This document shows positions 17,873 through 24,932 of a stretch of 35,381 bases of DNA, one piece after another. The position numbers were made by a program, and so were the translations under genes. The notes beneath the pieces were generated by a model. The model was not told where the DNA came from and did no database searches. It saw only the letters and a program-made list of their open reading frames with translations. Source of the DNA: JBOFZL01 sp051655155. GTDB taxonomy: Bacteria; Bacillota; Clostridia; Peptostreptococcales; Filifactoraceae. The stretch's first letter is position 1, and the number at the start of each line of letters is the position of its first letter. The DNA is taken from assembly GCA_051655155.1 (NCBI GenBank), contig JBOFZL010000069.1:1-35381 (forward strand). The letters run 5' to 3'.

Positions 17873-18147
17873 TTTTTATAGTCTCCTTAATATTTTTTAT
17901 GATACTATAAAAATTATACTGCTATTGTCTCAAAACAACAAGAAACTTTATACTTTTATTTTGATAAAGTTTTTTGCTTTATTTTTTGCTTTTTAGCTCA
18001 ATAAATCCGTTCTTGCTTTTTTAGTCTCAAAACGTATCCCTTTTGATACTATATAAAAAACATAAAATTATAGAGCCATAAACTAGAATAAATAAAATTA
18101 TTTTAATTATTATGTCACATCCAGTAAAAAGATAATCCTTAAACTCT
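17873..18147. promoter_or_regulatory. Intergenic region before the recombinase; candidate res site
   Basis: 275 bp without a gene. It contains inverted TATAGT/ACTATA arms around the recombinase start (about 17878-17908), the word GATACTATA twice (about 17900 and 18043) and GTCTCAAAAC twice (about 17926 and 18023). The two pairs are arranged in opposite order. Repeated short motifs next to a serine recombinase gene are what a resolution or crossover site looks like. Promoter elements are possible but not clear. Confidence 0.4.
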
Positions 18148-18507
18148 TTATTCTTGTTCTTCATTTTTTGCCATTCCTAGTGCGAACCCTAAACCGAACC
18201 ATATTTTCTCTTCTAATCTTTCTATTAAAATTTTAGTTCCAGTTTCTTTAGAATAGTTCTTTTCATCTACAGAAGTACACGAATCAACTCCTACAAATCC
18301 ATTTCGTAACTCATATTTTAAAACTGTTGTTAATTTTCCAAATATTCTTTCTGTTGTAATCGTTTTATTTTTTATAAAAGATTGAACCAATTCTTTTGGT
18401 ATTTTGTTGTTTTCTATTTCATACAGATTAAATTCTTCCTTCGCTACTGCACCACATACATCTAAGTGTAATAAGCTAATCTTTAACATTGATATTTCTT
18501 TTTTCAT
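18148..18507 (-). CDS. Phage Gp49-like small protein
   Basis: 119 residues. The C-terminal part (about 70-112: NGFVGVDSCTSVDEKNYSKE followed by a KIW-containing helix and GLGFALGM) matches the pattern of the phage Gp49-like family: a Gly/Val strand, a Cys, an acidic loop then an aromatic helix. The function of this family is not established to my knowledge. It overlaps the upstream gene by 1 nt (TAATG). Part of a cluster of small accessory genes inside the late operon. Confidence 0.65.
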   Translation of the reverse strand: MKKEISMLKISLLHLDVCGAVAKEEFNLYEIENNKIPKELVQSFIKNKTITTERIFGKLTTVLKYELRNGFVGVDSCTSVDEKNYSKETGTKILIERLEEKIWFGLGFALGMAKNEEQE

Positions 18508-18938
18508 TATTTTATCTCCTTTCTATCATTTTTATGCTGTTTTAAAAAATCGTAGCTTATTCTTCCTTTTAAATATTCTCTATACCCTCTCATATGTTTT
18601 AATTGTTCTTCTAATGAAAATCTTTGAACTTCATCAGTGAACTTATGATTTTCGTATTCTTTATCTAAAAATTGTTGTCCTTTCACGATTTTATCGTTCA
18701 ATTCCTCTAGTTCTAGCTCCATTCTTTCTATATGATTTAATTTAGATTCTTTCTTTAGTGTGTACCCTCTTGCCTCTAGTTCATTAATCAATAGAGAATC
18801 ACACATATTTTCAAGTTCTATTTTTGTTATTTGTGCTGGATGATATGTACCATCCATTTGTACTGTTCCAGAAATTATCATTGATTCTCCTTTTATCCCT
18901 ATGTCAATTCCTTCAAAATTTTTTATTTCTTTAGTCAT
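18507..18938 (-). CDS. Small helical phage protein, crAss001_48-like region
   Basis: 143 residues. The N-terminal beta-like part (1-55) is followed by a helical region (about 68-135) with the pattern ERMELELEELNDKI then LEEQLKHMRGYREYLKGRI. This resembles the short helical domain found in many phage proteins under the crAss001_48-related label. Function unknown. It belongs to the small-gene cluster between tail fibre and tail genes. Confidence 0.6.
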   Translation of the reverse strand: MTKEIKNFEGIDIGIKGESMIISGTVQMDGTYHPAQITKIELENMCDSLLINELEARGYTLKKESKLNHIERMELELEELNDKIVKGQQFLDKEYENHKFTDEVQRFSLEEQLKHMRGYREYLKGRISYDFLKQHKNDRKEIK

Positions 18939-18963
18939 TTTATTTTCTCTTGTATATTTAATT

Positions 18964-19215
18964 TTATTGACAACTTATATCTACTGTAACCGAAATACTA
19001 TAACCTAATTTCCAATAAAGATAATGAGATATTATAAATGAAAGTTCTAATTCTAATCTTTTTCTTAGTTCTAACAATCCACCAACACCAATATTTTTAA
19101 TGCCAATTCCAACACTCACTCTAGTCCCGTATTTTTCCTCTATATCAACGCCAGTTACATTTAAAAATGATACAATTCTTTCTATATCTTTTTTAATTTC
19201 TTTAGTTATTAACAT
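18964..19215 (-). CDS. Unrecognised 83-residue protein
   Basis: ATG with GAGG at 6-nt spacing, directly after a very small membrane-peptide gene. The sequence alternates a helical N-terminus, a Gly/Val-rich strand region (about 30-46) and a helix with aromatic residues (about 50-70). No family recognised. By neighbourhood with a Tad2-like gene, a host-interaction role is possible. Confidence 0.5.
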   Translation of the reverse strand: MLITKEIKKDIERIVSFLNVTGVDIEEKYGTRVSVGIGIKNIGVGGLLELRKRLELELSFIISHYLYWKLGYSISVTVDISCQ

Positions 19216-19223
19216 TGTTTACC

Positions 19224-19292
19224 TCACTCTCTAAACGCCAGTAATAAGCATAGTATCACTGGCGGTATTATAATAAAATCTGTTATATTCAT
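19224..19292 (-). CDS. 22-residue hydrophobic peptide
   Basis: Encodes a peptide beginning MNITDFIIIPP and ending in a Leu-rich stretch plus FRE, long enough for one short transmembrane segment. The ATG (19290-19292) overlaps the upstream TGA as ATGA and AAAGG lies 4 nt before it, so it is well placed to be translated by coupling. The DNA also forms an inverted repeat (CGCCAGT / ACTGGCG, about 19236-19265), which might instead be the functional element. Confidence 0.45.
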   Translation of the reverse strand: MNITDFIIIPPVILCLLLAFRE

Positions 19293-19492
19293 TGAACCTT
19301 TCTCTCTTGCCACTTCCCATTTACAAATTTTTTTAATTTGATTTCTAGGTTTGGATATTTCCTTTTAAATTCTTTTTTATGCTTTTCTATTTCTAACTCA
19401 CTACTTGATACAACTTTTTCAACAACAACCTTGAATAATTCCTTTTCTATTTCTTTATAACCATTATAGGCTGTTAAAACATATTTACTCAT
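19289..19492 (-). CDS. Unrecognised small basic protein
   Basis: 67 residues, Lys/Glu-rich with a long charged helix (about 25-50). GAGGG lies upstream of the ATG. Similar small proteins with a C-terminal NGKW-type strand occur as phage accessory genes, but I cannot name a family. Stop overlaps the next gene's start (ATGA). Confidence 0.5.
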   Translation of the reverse strand: MSKYVLTAYNGYKEIEKELFKVVVEKVVSSSELEIEKHKKEFKRKYPNLEIKLKKFVNGKWQERKVQ

Positions 19493-19502
19493 AGTTTCCC
19501 TC

Positions 19503-20069
19503 TTATCTAGCCATATATTCTCTTACTTTTTCTTTTATCAATATTTTATGAAAGTCTTTGTCCTCTCCTACCACTTGCCAATCTTCCGCTAAACAATCAT
19601 TCACGCTTGGAACCCATGTTGATATTGAGTTGTTTACATTTTTAATAGCCATATATGGATTATATTTAACTGTTCCCTGTTCGTTTGCATACTCTTTTAT
19701 AGCTCCCATTTGAACAGGATAGTTACCTCCTGTAACTAAATATACAAACATTCCTTTACCATTCCACCCCTCTCGAGCTACTCTAAATCCTTTTTTCATA
19801 AGTAGTAAAGCCAATCCAAAATCTAACTTATCTAACTTTCTAGCGTCCTCTAAAAACTTATCTTTAGGACACATTGAAATATATCCATCTAAATACATAA
19901 CCTTATACACTCTTTCATCTTTTAGGTGTTCTTCATCTTCTGGCAACTCCCACCCTCTTGATAGAACATACTCAAGCCTACTCATTTCTTCTACTTCTAC
20001 AACCTTATTTGTAATATATATTTCTCTTTCTACCATTGCTCTTGGTCCTTGTTCTCCTTTATAACTCAT
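19503..20069 (-). CDS. tad2: Tad2-like anti-Thoeris protein (DUF2829)
   Basis: 188 residues. Residues about 83-168 carry the DUF2829/Tad2 pattern: DFGLALLLMKKGFRVAREGW, NGKGMFVYLV, PYMAIKNV, STWVPSVNDCLAEDWQVV. Tad2 proteins are known to bind the cyclic ADP-ribose-type signal of the Thoeris defence system and so block it. The N-terminal 80 residues (with VLSRGWELPEDEEH and VMYLDGYISMCPKD) form an additional domain not present in minimal Tad2. The start overlaps the stop of the small gene upstream (ATGA) and is preceded by AGGAGG. Confidence 0.85.
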   Translation of the reverse strand: MSYKGEQGPRAMVEREIYITNKVVEVEEMSRLEYVLSRGWELPEDEEHLKDERVYKVMYLDGYISMCPKDKFLEDARKLDKLDFGLALLLMKKGFRVAREGWNGKGMFVYLVTGGNYPVQMGAIKEYANEQGTVKYNPYMAIKNVNNSISTWVPSVNDCLAEDWQVVGEDKDFHKILIKEKVREYMAR

Positions 20070-20239
20070 TTAATATCTCCTCCTAAAATTACAGTATTCT
20101 GTAAATTTCTTTTTATAATTTCCCTTAAAATTCCCGGTGGATCAATTCCTTTTTCTCTTCCTTTTTTTAAAATTATCTCAATATCTAGCTGTTTATTTTC
20201 TTTTCTTGCTTTTTCTAACTGCTCTATTATTTCCTCCAC
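20066..20239 (-). CDS. 57-residue charged protein coupled to tad2-like gene
   Basis: GTG at 20237-20239 with AGAGG 6 nt upstream. The product is a Lys/Glu-rich helical protein (MEEIIEQLEKARKENKQLDI at the start, containing GIDPPGILREII later). The stop TGA overlaps the tad2-like ATG (ATGA), and the start lies within the last 47 nt of the upstream gene. Nested overlaps on both sides support a real gene. Function unknown. Confidence 0.55.
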   Translation of the reverse strand: MEEIIEQLEKARKENKQLDIEIILKKGREKGIDPPGILREIIKRNLQNTVILGGDIK

Positions 20240-20357
20240 TATTTACCTCTGTTAACTTTCTTAAAAACTCTAAAGATATTTTTGTTTTTGCCTCTGATGG
20301 AACATCTACTTTCTCCAACGAACGACTAAATACCTCTATTATTTCATCACTTCTCAT
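20193..20357 (-). CDS. Unrecognised 54-residue basic protein
   Basis: The start is placed at the ATG of 20355-20357 because AAGGTG lies about 9 nt upstream; longer in-frame starts lie deep in the previous gene. The product has a helical N-terminal half and a very basic end (RAVRKSKKRK). Overlaps the upstream gene by 11 nt and the downstream gene by 47 nt. Function unknown. Confidence 0.5.
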   Translation of the reverse strand: MRSDEIIEVFSRSLEKVDVPSEAKTKISLEFLRKLTEVNSGGNNRAVRKSKKRK

Positions 20358-20712
20358 TCTTCTTATCACCTTTAGAATCATTTTTATCACCTTTAGAGTC
20401 TCCCTCAAAAGGAAGTTGAGTTTCTTTTATTGTTTTTTCTATATCCTCAACATTAACCCCATTTTTGTACTGTTCCTCAAAAGCTTCAAATGTTACATTC
20501 TTAAATTCTTTTTTACTTTTTCTACTATCAAATACTAATCTTAGAGCTTCTTTTTTACTTACTTTAGTTTTAAGTTGTATTTCACCATCTTTATAGGTAA
20601 TGATTACATTTGACCCAGTGCAATTAATTCCTATTTCTTCCAGCTTGCTAATAGGTTTATATCTACTTCTAAACTCTTCATCTACTAATTTTATAACCTC
20701 TATATCTCTCAT
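20347..20712 (-). CDS. Unrecognised 121-residue protein with DSKGDK repeats at C-terminus
   Basis: AAGGAGG precedes the ATG. The body (about 1-100) has mixed charge. The C-terminus repeats SKGD three times (GDSKGDKNDSKGDKKNEK). The repeat-encoding DNA also supplies the AAGGTG ribosome binding site of the next gene. First gene after the tail-collar fibre gene and its trailing hairpin. Confidence 0.55.
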   Translation of the reverse strand: MRDIEVIKLVDEEFRSRYKPISKLEEIGINCTGSNVIITYKDGEIQLKTKVSKKEALRLVFDSRKSKKEFKNVTFEAFEEQYKNGVNVEDIEKTIKETQLPFEGDSKGDKNDSKGDKKNEK

Positions 20713-20743
20713 TTGCCATATCCTCCTTATTTTTGGTAAATTG

Positions 20744-20765
20744 AAAGGTAGGATTTCCTACCTTT
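20744..20765 (-). terminator. Hairpin after tail fibre gene
   Basis: Ten-bp arms AAAGGTAGGA/TCCTACCTTT with a 2-nt loop, just after the 20769-22475 gene on the minus strand. The following minus-strand sequence has only short T runs, so it may be a weak terminator that lowers expression of the small-gene cluster. Confidence 0.45.
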
Positions 20766-20768
20766 TTC

Positions 20769-22475
20769 CTACCTGTTAATGTTTTCTATTTCTTTATTTA
20801 TCAATTTTATTTTTTCCATAATTTGGTTAGTTTCTAAATTTAAATCAACCATTTTATCTTTTTTTATTTCTAATGCTATTAATTCATCTGTAAGCCTTTG
20901 TTTTTCTTGCTCTTTTAATTCTTGGTTCTCATTCCATATGTAATTTACAATATCCCAAACACTATAATTATTAGGCTTAGGTGTATACTTTAAATCTCCT
21001 AAATCATCATAATAATACCCTTCTTTATTCTTATGAGTTCTTATAAGTTCCCATGTATCTAATTCATTATTGTATTTGTTTATATACCCCATTTTAGTTT
21101 CTTTAGGCTCTGCCATTGTTATACCTTCTGAATAGTTAGGAAGCTTATTTTCTACAGCTAAAGAAAATGGAACCTCACCATTGAGGGTGTTATCTCTTGA
21201 ATATGAATACATTCCCGGCTCTTGCACTTCTAGTGGTTGCCCTATATACACTAACTTATATTTTCCACTTGAATCTTTTTCATCTGGTAACTTAATTACT
21301 GTCATATCTCTATTTGATATATCATCTAAGTAGGTATGGAATTTACCTATATAGTAATAATTAGAACTTGGGTAATGTGGAGTTGATTTAGGATCTATTG
21401 ATAATCTTATTTTATTAGTTTTAAATGTTGTTTTTAATGATGCTATATACATATTATCCAAAGTTGTAGATTTAACAAAATCAGTTTTATTATGTAGTTG
21501 TACTCCTAGTCTCCAATCTCCATTTTCATCTACATACTCTATATTAAAATATATATCTGGGTGTAAAACTATATTATATCCACCTGTACTTCCATTATCA
21601 TCTGGCAGCATTCCTCCAAACTCATGGTTTAATCCATCAATAGCTATCGCTTTAGGATAAAAGAATGAGTCACCTAAACTTAATTCTCCTATAAATCCGA
21701 TACAATGCTTAGTACTGCTATCTGGAATAGTTACATAATTATATATTCCATTACTTTTATAACGAGAAGTAGTAGTTGAGTAAAATAATCCATTATTTAA
21801 ACCGTAACTCGCATTACGATAATGATATGAACTTTGGAACGTTTTCCCGCCACATACAATTTTCCTATTCCAATAGCTACCACTACCACCTGCTGAATTA
21901 CTACTGACTGTTCCGCTATCTACAAACTTGTATTTAACCTCTGTAGGTTCTGATACATAATCAAGTAGTCCTATTAAATGAGGATATTTTTTACCAGAAA
22001 GAGTACCACCATTACATAAAGCCCAGCCGTCTGGAACATAACTTCCAGCCCATTCTTTTTTATCTCCATAATTAGCCCCTATTGGCGGAGATGGCTCTTC
22101 CCCTCCTACTGTTCCACCCGTATATCCTCTAGGTCCTCTTTTTATTAGAATTTCATTACCCAATTCTCCTTTAGAATTTTTTGATTTTACAATAGTATTC
22201 CCTTCATCATCAAATCTTACAAATTCTAAAGTTAAAAAATCTGCACCTGTTGCACCCGGCGGGATTTCAATTGTTCCACTAACAATATCACCATCTAAAA
22301 TTACATCATAAATTAAACTTCCTGTTTCTGTAGTTTCTTTATATCTAAACCCTAAAATACCGGGTCCTTGTATAGCTTTCATAAAATCATCCCAAGTCTT
22401 ACCGGGATTTCTTTTTTCCCATTCTTCGAAAGAGGAATACCCAACAACTCTTCCTAAGTTTGTTTTATTAGCCAT
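20769..22475 (-). CDS. Tail fibre protein with tail-collar domain
   Basis: 568 residues. The N-terminus (LGRVVGYSSFEEWEKRNPGK, about 7-26) is an adaptor segment shared with the next gene upstream. A short Gly-rich part follows, then a phage tail-collar-type domain (about 135-175: EWAGSYVPDGWALCNGGTLS, then KYPHLIGLL). The middle region is beta-rich and the C-terminal about 70 residues are a Lys/Glu-rich coiled-coil-like segment. Probably a host-binding fibre. GAGGTAAC precedes the ATG, which overlaps the upstream stop region. Confidence 0.8.
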   Translation of the reverse strand: MANKTNLGRVVGYSSFEEWEKRNPGKTWDDFMKAIQGPGILGFRYKETTETGSLIYDVILDGDIVSGTIEIPPGATGADFLTLEFVRFDDEGNTIVKSKNSKGELGNEILIKRGPRGYTGGTVGGEEPSPPIGANYGDKKEWAGSYVPDGWALCNGGTLSGKKYPHLIGLLDYVSEPTEVKYKFVDSGTVSSNSAGGSGSYWNRKIVCGGKTFQSSYHYRNASYGLNNGLFYSTTTSRYKSNGIYNYVTIPDSSTKHCIGFIGELSLGDSFFYPKAIAIDGLNHEFGGMLPDDNGSTGGYNIVLHPDIYFNIEYVDENGDWRLGVQLHNKTDFVKSTTLDNMYIASLKTTFKTNKIRLSIDPKSTPHYPSSNYYYIGKFHTYLDDISNRDMTVIKLPDEKDSSGKYKLVYIGQPLEVQEPGMYSYSRDNTLNGEVPFSLAVENKLPNYSEGITMAEPKETKMGYINKYNNELDTWELIRTHKNKEGYYYDDLGDLKYTPKPNNYSVWDIVNYIWNENQELKEQEKQRLTDELIALEIKKDKMVDLNLETNQIMEKIKLINKEIENINR

Positions 22476-22728
22476 TTATTGTTACCTCCAATTCTCCGCT
22501 TTCGTTAATCAAAAAGTTCATATGTTCTGTCTCTCTTGTATATGTTGCATATAAATTTCCATCTATAATTTCAAATGTTGCAAAATTAACATTCCCCGGT
22601 GGTCCTTCTGGTCCCTGTGGACCCTTTAAGCTTTCTTGGTATTCCTCCCAAGTTCCGCCGGGATTCCTTGTTTCCCAATCTTCAAAAGCGGAGAGTCCTA
22701 GAACTCTCCCTAAATCTTTATGTGGCAT
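22468..22728 (-). CDS. Short collagen-like fibre/adaptor protein
   Basis: 86 residues. LGRVLGLSAFEDWETRNPGG near the N-terminus, a three- to four-triplet collagen-like stretch (GPQGPEGPPG, about 36-45), then a beta-like C-terminus. It is a truncated paralogue of the N-terminus of the following fibre gene, and the two overlap by 8 nt. It could be a fibre connector or a decayed duplicate. Confidence 0.65.
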   Translation of the reverse strand: MPHKDLGRVLGLSAFEDWETRNPGGTWEEYQESLKGPQGPEGPPGNVNFATFEIIDGNLYATYTRETEHMNFLINESGELEVTING

Positions 22729-22736
22729 TTTCTCAC

Positions 22737-24026
22737 CTACTTTTTATCTTTGTTTTTAGGTGTCTTTTCATCTACTGGCGGATTCTCCCCCTGTACTGGT
22801 TCTTGGTCTCCTAATGTTACTTGAACTTTAGGACCATTTACTGTTATTCCATGCTTATCTAGTGTTGCTTTTATATCCTCATTATCTTTATCTATTTTCC
22901 CTAATAATTTTAAGATTTTATCTTCCTTTGATGGTTCTACTGCATTTCTACTATTTGCTGGTGTTCCTCCATCTTCTGAACATTCTGACACTCCAGCTCC
23001 AATAGTTGTATCTCTTTTGTAAGTGAAGAAAAATACACCTTCCCCTTGTACAATCTCTGTTCCTACAGCTATTTCAACATCTAAGAAATATTGTTTTAAA
23101 TTTGTGATATGTGCTACTGTTGGTTTTATATTGATATTTTTTGCTTTTTGTCCAAATGAACCACCAACAAAAATAGTCATTACCCCTGTACTTCCAGCGT
23201 CAATATCATTTTTACTGTAGAAAATTTCGTCATACTCTATTAGTTGCTCTATTGAACCGCCTAATAGCATATCTGGGTTTACTCCTGTTTGGTTTGGTGT
23301 TTGTCCTCCGTTAAAGTTATTATAATCTTTAGAAGTGAACTTATCGCAATTGTTTAGCTCTGTTCCTCCTTCTATTCCCGTTACAACCGCTATATCTCTT
23401 TTACTTCTTTTAGCTAGAGCTTGAACTGTTCTCATCATTAATCTAAACGCTTTCACATTAACTGGATCATCAAACTTTTTTGTTTTATCTCCAAATATAT
23501 TTTTAGCTGGAATAATTATATCTCTATCTTTATTTTTTGAATTTTTTACTGTTCTTTTTTTATTCTTAAAACACTCTTTAAATAATTCACAAAGCTGATG
23601 TTCTGCTCCTGTGTATACTGCCGTTACTTGTGCTTTTGTTACTGCTGATTCTTCAGCTAATTGTGATTTATCAAATTCTCTATCATCAATATATAAAGGT
23701 GTCTCCAACCACTTTGGCGATACTGAAACACTATTTACTTGTGTTCCTGTTATTGGCGTAACATTCTGTCCTAATTGGTTATCGTTTGTTATATTCGCTC
23801 TCTCTCTTGCAACTAATTTCCCAAAATCATAGAAAATTGCATTTTCAGTATTCGGCGATGAATCTATTTGCATAAATCTTTGTAGAGGCATAGCGTCTGC
23901 TCCACCTAAAGCCTCTAACATTGTGTTCATATATCTTGCTTGTTCCCCTTCTGTCAACATCAAATGTGTTGGTCCAGCAAATACCTGTATATTTAATTTA
24001 GTGTTTAATAATCTTCCTTTTGCCAT
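22737..24026 (-). CDS. Major capsid protein
   Basis: 429 residues, of HK97-fold size, directly after the scaffold gene. The N-terminus carries KLNIQVFAGP, a motif also found on the scaffold. Mid-protein features such as RERANITNDN, WLETPLYIDDREFDK and YTGAEHQLCELF fit T7/P22-like capsid N-arm and E-loop regions, but the assignment relies mainly on position and size. The C-terminus (about 360-429) is an acidic, Pro/Lys-rich tail that looks disordered and may be surface-exposed decoration. AGGAGG-like GGAGGATA precedes the ATG. Confidence 0.8.
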   Translation of the reverse strand: MAKGRLLNTKLNIQVFAGPTHLMLTEGEQARYMNTMLEALGGADAMPLQRFMQIDSSPNTENAIFYDFGKLVARERANITNDNQLGQNVTPITGTQVNSVSVSPKWLETPLYIDDREFDKSQLAEESAVTKAQVTAVYTGAEHQLCELFKECFKNKKRTVKNSKNKDRDIIIPAKNIFGDKTKKFDDPVNVKAFRLMMRTVQALAKRSKRDIAVVTGIEGGTELNNCDKFTSKDYNNFNGGQTPNQTGVNPDMLLGGSIEQLIEYDEIFYSKNDIDAGSTGVMTIFVGGSFGQKAKNINIKPTVAHITNLKQYFLDVEIAVGTEIVQGEGVFFFTYKRDTTIGAGVSECSEDGGTPANSRNAVEPSKEDKILKLLGKIDKDNEDIKATLDKHGITVNGPKVQVTLGDQEPVQGENPPVDEKTPKNKDKK

Positions 24027-24045
24027 TCTTTATATCCTCCGTTTT

Positions 24046-24705
24046 TTATTTATCTAACATTAAGAAATCTTTATAATATGGGTCCTCTGAACTTCTCGCG
24101 AAGTTTTCAAGTTCTTTCATCTTTGTAGAATCTCCACCTTTTTGAGCTTTAAAAGCCTCATTGTATCTTGTAGTGAACTCTTCTTTTGTTATTCCGGCAA
24201 GTCCTCCCTTATCCATTCCGTTATATCCTCCTTCTGCTGTTCTTAAAATCTTTTCCTGTAAAAACTTTCTTCCTTTTGCATTTTCTGCAAGTCTTGCTAT
24301 TACATCAACATACTCTTGATTCTCTTCATTTGCTATAAAGTTTTCAATGATTGGGTCAAGCGCTCTTAGTTCTGGTGTCATTGAATCCCTTTCAGTTGTT
24401 AAATACTTTTCTCTTGTACTTAGTTGATGTAAAGCTACTGCTGCTGACATTCCATTTTTCTTAGCTTGTTCTATAAACTCCGTAATATTTTCTGGCGCTA
24501 TATTTTTAAAATTTTCTGGTTTTATTGTTTCCCAGTTTTCCTGTGGCGCTGGTTGAGGAGCTGGGGTTGGATTTGGATTTGGTAGTGGGTCTCCTCCTCC
24601 CGGTTGTGGTACTGGCGCTGGTTGAGGGTCCCCTCCTCCCGGCTCTCCCGGTTCTGCAAATAACTGAATGTTTAATTTATTATCTAATAACTTTTCTATT
24701 TTCAT
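24046..24705 (-). CDS. Capsid scaffolding protein
   Basis: 219 residues. The N-terminal NKLNIQLFAEPG motif is typical of low-GC phage scaffold/capsid proteins. It is followed by a Gly/Pro/Gln-rich flexible region (about 18-55) and a charged helical body with a basic/acidic C-terminus. It lies between portal-side genes and the capsid gene, as in T7 (gp9) and many podoviruses. It should direct prohead assembly and then leave the shell. Confidence 0.7.
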   Translation of the reverse strand: MKIEKLLDNKLNIQLFAEPGEPGGGDPQPAPVPQPGGGDPLPNPNPTPAPQPAPQENWETIKPENFKNIAPENITEFIEQAKKNGMSAAVALHQLSTREKYLTTERDSMTPELRALDPIIENFIANEENQEYVDVIARLAENAKGRKFLQEKILRTAEGGYNGMDKGGLAGITKEEFTTRYNEAFKAQKGGDSTKMKELENFARSSEDPYYKDFLMLDK

Positions 24706-24932
24706 TTTTTCGCCTCCGTATTTAGTTCTATAATTATTTGTTCTATTCCAATGCTTTTATAAATTTCTCTTACATCTTGCAATTGCCCTACAGAATCAAG
24801 TCCAACAAGTCCAATCCTTATAGAATATGCTTTCAAATTTAAGTACTCTAGTAGTTCTTTTTTTTCTATAACATCTTGTCGTATGATTTTTTCTGTTAAT
24901 TCTTCCAATCTATCGCGCTCTTTATCTGTCAT
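24702..24932 (-). CDS. Unrecognised 76-residue protein between portal and scaffold
   Basis: Charged helical N-terminal half (DKERDRLEELTEKIIR) and a mixed C-terminal half. Overlaps the portal gene by 4 nt (ATGA) and the scaffold gene by 4 nt, so tightly coupled in the head operon. Function unknown; possibly a minor head protein. Confidence 0.55.
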   Translation of the reverse strand: MTDKERDRLEELTEKIIRQDVIEKKELLEYLNLKAYSIRIGLVGLDSVGQLQDVREIYKSIGIEQIIIELNTEAKK

